Assembly: GCA_002341825.1 (NCBI GenBank)
Contig: DDOU01000044.1
Coordinates: forward strand, 2,702-15,200
Direction of reading: 5' to 3'
Origin: Candidatus Igneacidithiobacillus taiwanensis
GTDB lineage: Bacteria; Pseudomonadota; Gammaproteobacteria; Acidithiobacillales; Acidithiobacillaceae
Length of the DNA: 12,499 nt
A model generated the notes under the pieces. It saw nothing but the letters and a program-made list of their open reading frames with translations, searched no databases and was not told the DNA's origin. Shown here piece by piece: positions 1 to 6,569 of this stretch. The position numbers and the translations under genes were made by a program. Position 1 is the first letter of the stretch, and the number at the start of each line of letters is the position of its first letter.

Positions 1-657
1 TATTTCCTCTATGGCATCGAGCGCGACCTGCTGCCGCGGCTGCGCTTTCCCTTGGGCGGACTGCGCAAGGAGGAGGTCCGCGCCCTGGCGCATGCACACC
101 GCCTGCCTATTGCCGACAAGCAGGAGTCGCAAGACATTTGCTTTGTTGGCGGTGATTATCGCCACTTTCTGCGGGAGCAGGGGGTGGAGAGCCGGCCCGG
201 GAAGATCCTCGGTCCCGAGGGAGAAGAATTGGGCACCCACGAAGGGGTAATCCATTTTACCGTTGGTCAGCGCCGCGGCATTGGCGGCGGCAGTGCCGAG
301 CCCCTCTATGTGTTGGCGGTGGATGCCGAGCGCGCGGAGGTGCGGGTGGGGCCTGCCGCGGCGCTGCTCAAAGAGCGCCTGGAGATCAGTGACTGCAACT
401 GGCTGCTGAACTGGCAGCCGGGGGAGGAGCAGCAGGTGGAGGTCAAGCTGCGCTATGCGGCAGCACCGGTTCCAGCACTTTTACGTCTGCAGGAAGGCGG
501 GCGGGCGAGCTTGCAACTTTCCCAGGCGCAGCGAGCGATTACTCCGGGGCAAGCTGCCGTCTGCTATCGGGGCGAACGCCTGCTTGGGGGTGGCATTATC
601 GCCGGTCTTGGCAATGGCGTTGTCTCTGGGCCAGAATGGCCGCTTCTGCGGGAGTGA
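1..657 (+). CDS. mnmA: tRNA-specific 2-thiouridylase MnmA, 3' part
   Basis: This is the C-terminal 218 residues; the reading frame is already open at base 1, so the start lies upstream of the window. MnmA (TrmU) puts sulfur on U34 of the tRNAs for Lys, Glu and Gln in the cytoplasm, using ATP and a persulfide relay. The visible part opens at the end of the catalytic domain, with the family stretch KQESQDICFV. Its Cys (codon 139-141) corresponds to the second catalytic Cys, E. coli Cys199. The motif GVIHFTVGQRRGIG follows, and then the C-terminal beta-barrel, which ends in an AVCYRGERLLGGGII-type sequence typical of the family. The N-terminal ATP-pyrophosphatase P-loop and the first catalytic Cys are outside the window. 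The stop TGA lies only 3 nt before phoB, so the two are probably co-transcribed. Identification is firm; only the truncation by the window edge limits it. Confidence 0.96.
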   Translation, partial: YFLYGIERDLLPRLRFPLGGLRKEEVRALAHAHRLPIADKQESQDICFVGGDYRHFLREQGVESRPGKILGPEGEELGTHEGVIHFTVGQRRGIGGGSAEPLYVLAVDAERAEVRVGPAAALLKERLEISDCNWLLNWQPGEEQQVEVKLRYAAAPVPALLRLQEGGRASLQLSQAQRAITPGQAAVCYRGERLLGGGIIAGLGNGVVSGPEWPLLRE

Positions 658-660
658 GAG

Positions 661-1404
661 ATGAGCGAAGCAAGCGAAGAGCAACAGATCTTTCGCGTCC
701 TGGTGGTGGAGGATGAAGAGGGTATTCAGGAGCTACTGCGACTGACCCTACAGAAGCACGGGTTCGAGGTACTTTGTGCGGCAAGTACCGAGGCCGCCGA
801 GGATCTCTTGGTCGATCCGGCGCCGCACCTGATCATCCTCGACTGGATGCTGCCGGGGGAGAGTGGTATTGCCTGGTGTCGGAATCTGCGTCGGCGCGAC
901 ACCTTGCAAGGTATCCCCATCATCCTGCTCACCGCGCGTAGCGAGGAAGGGGATCGCGTACACGGCCTCGAGTCCGGGGCCGATGATTACCTGATCAAAC
1001 CCTTCTCGCCGCGGGAGTTGGTGGCACGGGTCCAGGCCCTGTTGCGACGCAGCTACGGTGGCTTTTCCCCCAATCGGGTGCGCATTGGGGATCTGTATAT
1101 CGACATCAAGGCCCATCGGGTGCTGGTGCAGGACCAGGTGGTGAGCATGGGACCGACGGAGTTCCGTTTGTTGCGCTTGCTGGTCACCAACCCCGACCGG
1201 GTCTACAGTCGCGAAGCCCTGCTCGACCTCATCTGGGGGCGGCAAACCTATGTCGAGGAGCGCACCGTCGATGTCCACATCCGGCGCCTGCGCCGCTGCC
1301 TGGAAAGCTACTCGTACGCCCACATCATCGAGACCGTGCGCGGCGAGGGGTATCGTTGCAACCCCGTTCCGCCGCCGGCACAAAACCTTAGTAAAGTACC
1401 ATGA
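661..1404 (+). CDS. phoB: Phosphate regulon response regulator PhoB (OmpR/PhoB family)
   Basis: A 247-residue two-domain response regulator. The receiver domain spans about residues 11-128. It has the acidic pair E17/D18, phosphoacceptor D61 (in LDWMLPG), conserved T91 (LLTAR) and K113 (KPF). A winged-helix DNA-binding domain covers about 135-235 and ends in ERTVDVHIRRLRR and the wing motif TVRGEGYR. When phosphorylated by PhoR, PhoB binds Pho boxes; one lies downstream at 2730-2747. The ATG is preceded by GGAG at 651-654. The protein is somewhat longer than E. coli PhoB (229), with about ten extra residues at the N-terminus and a short Pro-rich tail. It starts 3 nt after mnmA and overlaps phoR by 4 nt (ATGA). 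No Pho box or promoter is evident directly upstream. The receiver and DNA-binding domains alone would fit any OmpR-family regulator; PhoB is chosen because of the neighbours phoR, pstB and phoU. Confidence 0.93.
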   Translation: MSEASEEQQIFRVLVVEDEEGIQELLRLTLQKHGFEVLCAASTEAAEDLLVDPAPHLIILDWMLPGESGIAWCRNLRRRDTLQGIPIILLTARSEEGDRVHGLESGADDYLIKPFSPRELVARVQALLRRSYGGFSPNRVRIGDLYIDIKAHRVLVQDQVVSMGPTEFRLLRLLVTNPDRVYSREALLDLIWGRQTYVEERTVDVHIRRLRRCLESYSYAHIIETVRGEGYRCNPVPPPAQNLSKVP

Positions 1405-2723
1405 ACCACCTGCGGGCCTGGGTGCCAGCCCTGCTGCCCCTTTCCATCCTTCTCGCCTGGAAGCTCCTCGGCGCCAGCGGCGCATCCCTCCTGCCGCCTC
1501 TTTGGGGTACCCTGGTGTTGCTATCGCTGTGGATTGGTTGGCACCGGCAAGAGGCGCTGCGTTTTCGCGCCTGGTTTCGCGAAAAGAAAACCCGTATTCC
1601 GCCCCTCAGTAGCGGTATCTGGGAAGAGACCTTTGCCGAGGGCTACCACTGGCGTCGGCATCAGGAGCAGCGGCAACACACCCTCAATCAGCAGATCATG
1701 CAACTGCGTGATGCCCTGCAGGCCCTGCCCGATGCGCTTTTGCTCATGGACGACGAAGGGCGCTTGCTATGGATGAACCCGGCGGCGGTGAGCCTCTTGC
1801 ACCTCCATTGGCCGGAGGACCTCGGCAAGCCTTTATCCTTTTGGCTGCGTATGCCGCAAATGCAGGAGTTTCTCGCCGGCGCCGGCCCGAGCAGCATGGC
1901 GATGGAATTTGCCGATCGTCCCAATGCCGCCTTCGAGGTACTGCGCTATCCCCTCGGCAGCGCCGGGGCTTTGGTGCTTTTTCGCGATGTTACGCGCTTG
2001 CGGCAGTTGGAACAGGTACGCCAGGACTTCGTTGCCAACGTTTCCCACGAGTTGCGCAGCCCGCTGACGGTCATCCGCGGCTTTCTGGAGAATCTTCTCG
2101 ACAGCCCTTTGGCGCAAGATGCCGAGGTAGGACCGCAGTTGCGGCTCATGGAGGAGCAGGGGCAGCGGATGCAGTCGCTTGTCGAGGATCTGCTCTCTCT
2201 GGCGCGGGTGGAAAGCGCCGAACCGGATCCGCAGCGTTGTGAGAACATCTTTGTGGCGCAATTGGTGGAGCGGGCGCGAGAAAGCCTCATGGCTACCATC
2301 CTCGACAAGGAACTCGCCCTCCACCTGGAACTCGATCTGGGCCTGGCGGTGTTTGCCGAACCTTTGGATATTTCGGGAATTGTGCAAAATCTTCTCGAAA
2401 ATGCCGTCAAATATTGTCCGCGCGGGCGAGATATCTTTATCGCCTGGGGGGAGGAGGAGGGCTCGCTCGTGCTGCGCGTGCGCGATACCGGTGAGGGTAT
2501 TCCCGAGGAACACCTACAGCGCATTACCGAGCGCTTCTATCGTGTCGATAAGGGTCGCTCCCGGCGTATCGGTGGTACCGGTCTTGGTCTTTCCATCGTC
2601 CGTCACAGCGCCGAGCGCTATGGCGGACGCTTGCAGGTGCGTAGCGTGGTCGGCCAGGGTTCTGAATTCGTCGTCTTTCTGCCGGCCGAACTCGCCCGGC
2701 GCGGTAATTCCTGGCAAGACTAG
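1401..2723 (+). CDS. phoR: Phosphate regulon sensor histidine kinase PhoR
   Basis: A 440-residue membrane histidine kinase. Two hydrophobic segments at about residues 8-26 and 30-47 form a short membrane anchor with almost no periplasmic loop, as in PhoR proteins that sense phosphate through the Pst/PhoU complex rather than directly. A basic linker is followed by a PAS-like domain at about 104-195 ([20 protein letters not shown]). The HisKA dimerisation helix contains phospho-acceptor H216 ([19 protein letters not shown]). The ATPase domain has an N box at N330-N334 (NLLENAVKY), a G1 box from D362 (DTGEGIP) and a G2 box from G391 (GGTGLGLS). Length is close to E. coli PhoR (431). The ATG overlaps the phoB stop as ATGA, which predicts translational coupling; no strong Shine-Dalgarno is visible. 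The gene is followed by the Pho-box promoter of pstB. Confidence 0.94.
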   Translation: MNHLRAWVPALLPLSILLAWKLLGASGASLLPPLWGTLVLLSLWIGWHRQEALRFRAWFREKKTRIPPLSSGIWEETFAEGYHWRRHQEQRQHTLNQQIMQLRDALQALPDALLLMDDEGRLLWMNPAAVSLLHLHWPEDLGKPLSFWLRMPQMQEFLAGAGPSSMAMEFADRPNAAFEVLRYPLGSAGALVLFRDVTRLRQLEQVRQDFVANVSHELRSPLTVIRGFLENLLDSPLAQDAEVGPQLRLMEEQGQRMQSLVEDLLSLARVESAEPDPQRCENIFVAQLVERARESLMATILDKELALHLELDLGLAVFAEPLDISGIVQNLLENAVKYCPRGRDIFIAWGEEEGSLVLRVRDTGEGIPEEHLQRITERFYRVDKGRSRRIGGTGLGLSIVRHSAERYGGRLQVRSVVGQGSEFVVFLPAELARRGNSWQD

Positions 2724-2729
2724 GAGCCG

Positions 2730-2747
2730 CTGTCATCAAAGTGTCAT
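2730..2747 (+). promoter_or_regulatory. Pho box (PhoB-binding site)
   Basis: Two 7-bp direct repeats, CTGTCAT and GTGTCAT, are separated by CAAA, giving the 11-bp periodicity of a PhoB site. Against the E. coli consensus CTGTCATAAAWCTGTCAY, 16 of 18 positions match (differences at 2737 and 2741). The site ends 10 bp before a TATAGT -10 element, where a Pho box replaces the -35 in PhoB-activated promoters. It lies 6 nt after the phoR stop. Confidence 0.88.
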
Positions 2748-2757
2748 AATCTTCGGT

Positions 2758-2763
2758 TATAGT
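2758..2763 (+). promoter_or_regulatory. -10 element of the pstB-phoU-ppx promoter
   Basis: TATAGT matches TATAAT at 5 of 6 positions and sits 10 bp downstream of the Pho box. There is no good -35 hexamer at 17 bp, as expected for a PhoB-activated promoter. Transcription would begin near 2770, giving a leader of about 24 nt before pstB. The start site is inferred from spacing only. Confidence 0.72.
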
Positions 2764-2782
2764 GCAGTCAGTAAAAACCTAT

Positions 2783-2788
2783 GGGGGG
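2783..2788 (+). promoter_or_regulatory. pstB: Ribosome binding site of pstB
   Basis: A run of six G lies 5 nt before the ATG at 2794. It decides the pstB start: the reading frame is open much further upstream, to about 2179, but that part overlaps phoR out of frame and shows no ABC-ATPase similarity. Confidence 0.65.
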
Positions 2789-2793
2789 TCGCC

Positions 2794-3564
2794 ATGTCTG
2801 CTGCTGAAAACAGCGTCAAAGTTTCCGTACGTAATCTGGATTTCTATTATGGCGAGCACAAATCGCTGAAAGGGATCAATCTAGACATGCCGGCCAATCA
2901 GGTCACCGCCTTCATTGGGCCTTCTGGCTGCGGCAAATCGACGCTCCTACGGGTATTCAACCGCATGTATTCTCTCTATCCGGGGCAGCGCGCCACTGGT
3001 CAGGTCCTCCTCGATGGCGAAGACATCCTTGCCCCCAATTACAATGTCAACTTGCTGCGGGCCCGCGTGGGAATGGTCTTTCAGAAGCCCACGCCTTTTC
3101 CGATGTCGATTTATGACAATATTGCTTTTGGCATCAAGCTCTACGAGAAACTGCGTAAAGTAGAAATGGATGAGCGTGTGGAGCAGGCCCTGCGCCAAGC
3201 GGCTCTATGGGATGAGGTAAAAGATAACCTGAAGAAGAGTGGCTTGAGCCTTTCCGGTGGTCAGCAACAGCGTCTGTGTATTGCCCGGGCGGTGGCGGTG
3301 CGCCCCGAGGTCATCCTCCTCGACGAGCCCACCTCGGCGCTGGACCCCATCGCCACCCTCAAGATCGAGGAGCTGGTGGCGCAACTGCGCGAGCAGTTCA
3401 CCCTGCTGATCGTTACCCATAACATGCAGCAAGCGGCGCGAGTCTCTGATTTTACTGCTTTTATGTATTTGGGCGAGATGGTGGAGTACGGCCCCACCCA
3501 GCAACTTTTCACCAACCCGCAAAAGAAGCAGACTGAAGATTACATCACCGGTCGTTACGGCTAA
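2794..3564 (+). CDS. pstB: Phosphate ABC transporter ATP-binding protein PstB
   Basis: A 256-residue ABC ATPase, essentially the same length as E. coli PstB (257). It powers high-affinity phosphate import by the PstSCAB complex at the inner membrane. Visible motifs are Walker A at 42-50 (GPSGCGKST), the Q-loop region [19 protein letters not shown] that is diagnostic of PstB, the signature at 153-160 (LSGGQQQR), Walker B ending D177/E178 ([13 protein letters not shown]) and the H-loop His209 ([14 protein letters not shown]). The PstB C-terminal pattern [18 protein letters not shown] is also present. The start at 2794 is supported by a G-rich ribosome site and the Pho-box promoter. The gene is followed by phoU after 11 nt. 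pstS, pstC and pstA are absent on both sides, so its membrane partners must be encoded elsewhere. Confidence 0.97.
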   Translation: MSAAENSVKVSVRNLDFYYGEHKSLKGINLDMPANQVTAFIGPSGCGKSTLLRVFNRMYSLYPGQRATGQVLLDGEDILAPNYNVNLLRARVGMVFQKPTPFPMSIYDNIAFGIKLYEKLRKVEMDERVEQALRQAALWDEVKDNLKKSGLSLSGGQQQRLCIARAVAVRPEVILLDEPTSALDPIATLKIEELVAQLREQFTLLIVTHNMQQAARVSDFTAFMYLGEMVEYGPTQQLFTNPQKKQTEDYITGRYG

Positions 3565-3575
3565 GGAGCGACAAC

Positions 3576-4289
3576 ATGTTGAATACCGATCCCCATGTTT
3601 CCCATCGTTTTGACGACGAACTGAACGCGGTGCATGAACTGGTCCACCGCATGGCCGGGGTGGTGGAGGAGCAGATGCGCAATGCGCTCAGTGCCCTGTT
3701 GCATCAGGATGAGGCTCTGGCCAATGAAATCATCGGTCGCGACAGTGTCGTCAACGATTACGAGCTGCGCATCGAGGAAGAGTGCATCAATATCCTGGTA
3801 CGCCGACATCCGGCGGCCAGTGATTTGCGCTTGGTGATGACCCTGATCAAATCCATTGCCGATCTCGAACGTATTGGTGACAAGGCGGTCAAGATTGCCA
3901 GCATGTCCTTGTCGATGCAGCGCAGCAGTGCCAGCGTTAATAACCGCTTTTTACGCGATATCAAGGTGATGGGTGACTACGCCCTGGGGATGTTCCGGAA
4001 AGCCATGGATGCCCTTGCCAACAACGATGCCGAGGCGGCCGTCGAAATTGCCAAGGGGGACGAAGAGCTAAACCAAGAATATCGCGCCGCCATGCGCCGT
4101 CTCATTACCTATATGATGGAGGATCCGCGGACGATTACGCCGGCCATCGACGCCCTCTTTGTGGCCAAAGCCTTGGAGCGCGTTGGCGACCACGCCCGCA
4201 ACCTCTGTGAGTACGTGATCTACCTTGTCAAAGGGGTCAACGTCCGTCATATTCCCTTGGAGGATGTCGGCAAGCAACTCCAGGATTGA
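3576..4289 (+). CDS. phoU: Phosphate signalling/uptake regulator PhoU
   Basis: A 237-residue, all-helical protein made of two PhoU repeats, close to E. coli PhoU (241). PhoU links the Pst transporter to PhoR, keeping the regulon off when phosphate is plentiful, and restrains phosphate uptake. The metal-binding E/D-xxx-D type motif of each repeat is visible: DLERIGDKA at 96-104 after DLRLVMTLIKSI, and ALERVGDHARN from residue 199. The typical EEECINILVRRHPAASDLR segment precedes the first motif. The ATG is preceded by GGAG at 3565-3568, which directly follows the pstB stop. The gap to ppx is 3 nt. Its position in the order pstB-phoU matches the usual end of pst operons. Confidence 0.96.
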   Translation: MLNTDPHVSHRFDDELNAVHELVHRMAGVVEEQMRNALSALLHQDEALANEIIGRDSVVNDYELRIEEECINILVRRHPAASDLRLVMTLIKSIADLERIGDKAVKIASMSLSMQRSSASVNNRFLRDIKVMGDYALGMFRKAMDALANNDAEAAVEIAKGDEELNQEYRAAMRRLITYMMEDPRTITPAIDALFVAKALERVGDHARNLCEYVIYLVKGVNVRHIPLEDVGKQLQD

Positions 4290-4292
4290 ATC

Positions 4293-5798
4293 ATGCCCAG
4301 TGACGACAGCGCCCTAAATCGAAACCTTCTTGCCGCGCTGGATCTGGGATCCAACTCCTTCCACATGGTCATCGCCGAAGAGATTGGCGGTGAGCTGCGT
4401 CTCCTCGACCGGCTGCGTGAGGGGGTGCGGCTCGCCGAGGGCTTGCTCCCGAATGGCGACCTTGCTCCCGAAGTCGCCGCCCGTGCCATCGAATGCCTGC
4501 AGCGTTTTGGGCAGCGCCTGCGCACGGTTCCCAAGGAGCGCACCCGCGTGATCGGTACCAACACCCTGCGCATGCTGCGCCGGGCCGAGGACTTCTTGGC
4601 GCAGATCGAGGCCGCGGTGGGGGTGCCGGTAGAGATCGTTGCCGGGCGGGAGGAAGCGCGCCTGATATATCTAGGTGTTTCTCATAGCTTGGCCGTTGCC
4701 CCGGAAGAGCGCCGTCTAGTGGTCGACATTGGCGGCGGTAGCACGGAAATCATCGCCGGGCGAGGCTTTCAGCCAGGTATTCGCGAGAGCCTGCATTTTG
4801 GCTGCGTGGGCTCGACGCGGGAGTATTTCCCCGGGGAAAAAATCGATCGCGACGCCTTCCACGCCCTGCGGCAGCGGGTGCGTTTGGCCATTGAACCCAC
4901 GATCGGCGACTATCGCCGTTTTGGTTGGGATCAAGCCGTGGGCTCTTCCGGTACCATCAAAGCAATAGCACGAATCCTACAGGAAAATGGTCGGGGCTCG
5001 CGGATCAGCGCGGCGGGACTCCGCTGGCTGCAAGACGAAGTGCTCTCCCTAGGGAGTTTTCGCGCCCTTGCTCGTTTGGCTGGCTTAAAGGCGGATCGCG
5101 TACCCGTGTTTCCGGGCGGGCTTGCCATCCTCTCGGCAATTTTTGATGCTTTTCAGCTAGAAGAGATGCGTTTTTCGGAGGGAGCCCTGCGCGAGGGCGC
5201 CCTCTACGACCTCTTAGGGCGCATCCACCACGAAGACAGTCGCGAGTTGAGCGTTCTTGGTCTCCAGGAGCGTTTTCATAGCCAGCGCGAGCGCAATAGC
5301 CAGGTTTGGACTCGGGCGGAACACCTCTTTGCCAGCTCCTGCCGTGAGTGGAAGCTTACGGATCTTCACGGTGCCTGGTTGCGCTGGGCTGCTCTCACCC
5401 ACGATATTGGTTTGGATATTGCGCACTCCGGTTTTCACAAGCACGGCGAATACATCTGGCGCAATGCCGACCTCGCCGGTTTTTCCAATCGCGAACAGAA
5501 TCTTCTGGCCCTGCTGGTGCGCATGCAGCGCAAAAAGCTGCTGAACATTGCACAGTTGCAGTCCATGGGGGTAAGCATGGACGACGCGCCGGTTTTGCAG
5601 CGCTTGGCGGTACTCCTGCGCCTTGCCATCCTCTTGCAGCGCGGCGCCGCGGAGTTGTCTTTGCCCGAACTGCAAATTCTTGGGCAGACCCTGCAATTGT
5701 CCTTTGCATCGGGCTGGCAGCAAAAGGCCCCGCTCCTGCATGCCGATTTGGATCACGAACGGGAGTTGCTGGCCCCCGAATTCCAGTTGCTGTTCTAA
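4293..5798 (+). CDS. ppx: Exopolyphosphatase (Ppx/GppA family)
   Basis: A 501-residue member of the Ppx/GppA phosphatase family. It would release phosphate from the ends of polyphosphate; GppA-type members hydrolyse pppGpp to ppGpp. The ASKHA-fold N-terminal half has phosphate-1 motif DLGSNSF from D17, the EEAR pair E120/E121 that contains the catalytic Glu of the family, and phosphate-2 motif DIGGGSTE at 145-152. The next conserved stretches are SSGTIKAIA and the segment ending FSEGALREGALYDLL. The C-terminal half is the HD-like domain with H370/D371 (LTHDIGLDIAHSGFHKH). E. coli PPX is 513 and GppA 494 residues, so length does not separate them. The neighbours phoU and pstB favour exopolyphosphatase. 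The ATG is 3 nt after phoU, with only a weak ribosome site (AGGA at 4282-4285), suggesting coupling to phoU. Confidence 0.9.
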   Translation: MPSDDSALNRNLLAALDLGSNSFHMVIAEEIGGELRLLDRLREGVRLAEGLLPNGDLAPEVAARAIECLQRFGQRLRTVPKERTRVIGTNTLRMLRRAEDFLAQIEAAVGVPVEIVAGREEARLIYLGVSHSLAVAPEERRLVVDIGGGSTEIIAGRGFQPGIRESLHFGCVGSTREYFPGEKIDRDAFHALRQRVRLAIEPTIGDYRRFGWDQAVGSSGTIKAIARILQENGRGSRISAAGLRWLQDEVLSLGSFRALARLAGLKADRVPVFPGGLAILSAIFDAFQLEEMRFSEGALREGALYDLLGRIHHEDSRELSVLGLQERFHSQRERNSQVWTRAEHLFASSCREWKLTDLHGAWLRWAALTHDIGLDIAHSGFHKHGEYIWRNADLAGFSNREQNLLALLVRMQRKKLLNIAQLQSMGVSMDDAPVLQRLAVLLRLAILLQRGAAELSLPELQILGQTLQLSFASGWQQKAPLLHADLDHERELLAPEFQLLF

Positions 5799-5803
5799 CG
5801 CTC

Positions 5804-6415
5804 TTGGAACTGCTGAACTGGATCCTCGCGCATCTAGGGGTTACTCCGGTAACGCTCGCCGACGTTAGCGAATTTTTGCGACGCTACGGCTACGGTATTC
5901 TCTTTCTCGGTACCCTTTTTGAGGGCGAGGCGGTGGTGATCATCGCCGGTGCCCTGGCGCATACCGGCATTCTTTCGTGGCCCGGTGTGATTTTGGCGGC
6001 CTGGGCCGGCAGTACCCTCAACGACCAGATTCTCTACCTGCTTGGCTATCGCTACGGCACACGTCTGGTTGGCTGGCTGCCGCGCTTTCTGCGCCGGCAC
6101 GTGGAGCGCGCGGAAGCCCTGATCCGCCGCTTTGGCGATTGGATTACCGTGCTCTTTCGCTTCATCTATGGCACCCGCACCATCACCCCGATTCTCCTCG
6201 GCGTGCATCGCTATCATCCGCGCCGTTATTTCTGGGTCAATCTCGTTGCCGCCTTGCTTTGGTCGGTACTGATCAGTGCCGCTGGCTATCTGCTGGCCGC
6301 TTCGCTGCCGGTTATTCTGCGCGAGCTGCGCTATGTGCAGATCTTGTTTTTGGTCTTGCTCTTGATGGGCGCGGCCTACTTTCTTTGGCGGCAGTGGCGG
6401 CGCAGGCGGCAATAG
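5804..6415 (+). CDS. DedA/SNARE-associated family membrane protein (YohD-like)
   Basis: A 203-residue integral inner-membrane protein of the DedA (VTT/SNARE-associated) family; some members are linked to undecaprenyl-phosphate or other lipid flipping and to proton-motive-force homeostasis. Hydrophobic stretches lie at about 29-56, 60-82, 144-172 and 176-195. Conserved features are acidic FEGE at 39-42, ND at 73-74 (GSTLNDQILYLLGYRYG), and two Arg six residues apart, R119 and R125, in FRFIYGTRTITP. The overall pattern closely resembles E. coli YohD from memory. No ATG exists in the frame near the start. TTG at 5804, 5 nt after the ppx stop, gives MELLNWILAHLG and the normal length; CTG codons at 5810 or 5813 are alternatives, and no strong ribosome site is visible. 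The frame stays open far upstream inside ppx, but that is out-of-frame shadow. Substrate is unknown. Confidence 0.85.
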   Translation: MELLNWILAHLGVTPVTLADVSEFLRRYGYGILFLGTLFEGEAVVIIAGALAHTGILSWPGVILAAWAGSTLNDQILYLLGYRYGTRLVGWLPRFLRRHVERAEALIRRFGDWITVLFRFIYGTRTITPILLGVHRYHPRRYFWVNLVAALLWSVLISAAGYLLAASLPVILRELRYVQILFLVLLLMGAAYFLWRQWRRRRQ

Positions 6416-6421
6416 CTCGGT

Positions 6422-6450
6422 TTGCCGTCGACGGTCTTTTTTGCTATAAC
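6422..6450 (+). promoter_or_regulatory. rpsB: rpsB promoter, extended -10 with GC-rich discriminator
   Basis: The -35 TTGCCG (6422-6427, 4 of 6 matches), a 17-bp spacer and the -10 TATAAC (6445-6450, 5 of 6), preceded by TG one base upstream, form an extended -10 promoter. The following GCGCCG is a GC-rich discriminator like those of stringently controlled ribosomal promoters. Transcription would start near 6457, leaving a leader of about 112 nt. Confidence 0.78.
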
Positions 6451-6481
6451 GCGCCGCAGGCCCGCTGGGGCCAAATTCACA

Positions 6482-6538
6482 CACCGACCCACACCTGCTT
6501 GCCGGGTGTCCTGCGGGATGGCAAAGCGGGGGTCGGTG
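6482..6538 (+). promoter_or_regulatory. rpsB: Structured rpsB leader RNA, candidate S2 autoregulatory element
   Basis: A perfect 9-bp stem pairs 6482-6490 (CACCGACCC) with 6530-6538 (GGGTCGGTG). Inside it, 6491-6495 (ACACC) pairs with 6505-6509 (GGTGT), and the loop bases 6497-6503 (GCTTGCC) are complementary to 6520-6527 (GGCAAAGC, one bulged A). Stem and loop lengths allow an H-type pseudoknot stacked on the outer stem; the loop pairing could instead be an alternative hairpin. S2 is known to repress its own rpsB-tsf mRNA through the leader in E. coli. The pairing is seen in the sequence; S2 binding is inferred. Confidence 0.6.
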
Positions 6539-6569
6539 GCGGAGATCAACCCGAATCTATGGAGTTTTC

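Noticed and set aside
748..1485. 245-codon open frame on the - strand opposite phoB
   Set aside because: It is a shadow of a GC-rich coding sequence. The translation shows no recognisable motif or ribosome site, and the + strand has a complete response regulator.
1833..2513. 226-codon open frame on the - strand inside phoR
   Set aside because: It is fully antisense to the PAS, HisKA and ATPase domains of phoR, with no family features.
2179..2793. N-terminal extension of the pstB frame into phoR
   Set aside because: The added 205 residues overlap phoR out of frame and have no ABC-ATPase similarity. The Pho-box promoter and G-rich ribosome site place the start at 2794.
5348..5803. Upstream extension of the DedA frame across the end of ppx
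   Set aside because: The frame is open, but the translation is Arg/Ala/Pro-rich shadow of the ppx HD domain. The normal DedA length is reached from 5804.
6405..6442. Possible rho-independent terminator behind the DedA gene
   Set aside because: GGCGGCAA (6405-6412) can pair with TTGCCGTC (6422-6429), but the T6 run starts 7 nt after the stem. The closer palindrome CCGTCGACGG (6425-6434) makes only a 4-bp hairpin with one G-T pair. The T-run overlaps the rpsB promoter spacer, so termination here is not convincing.
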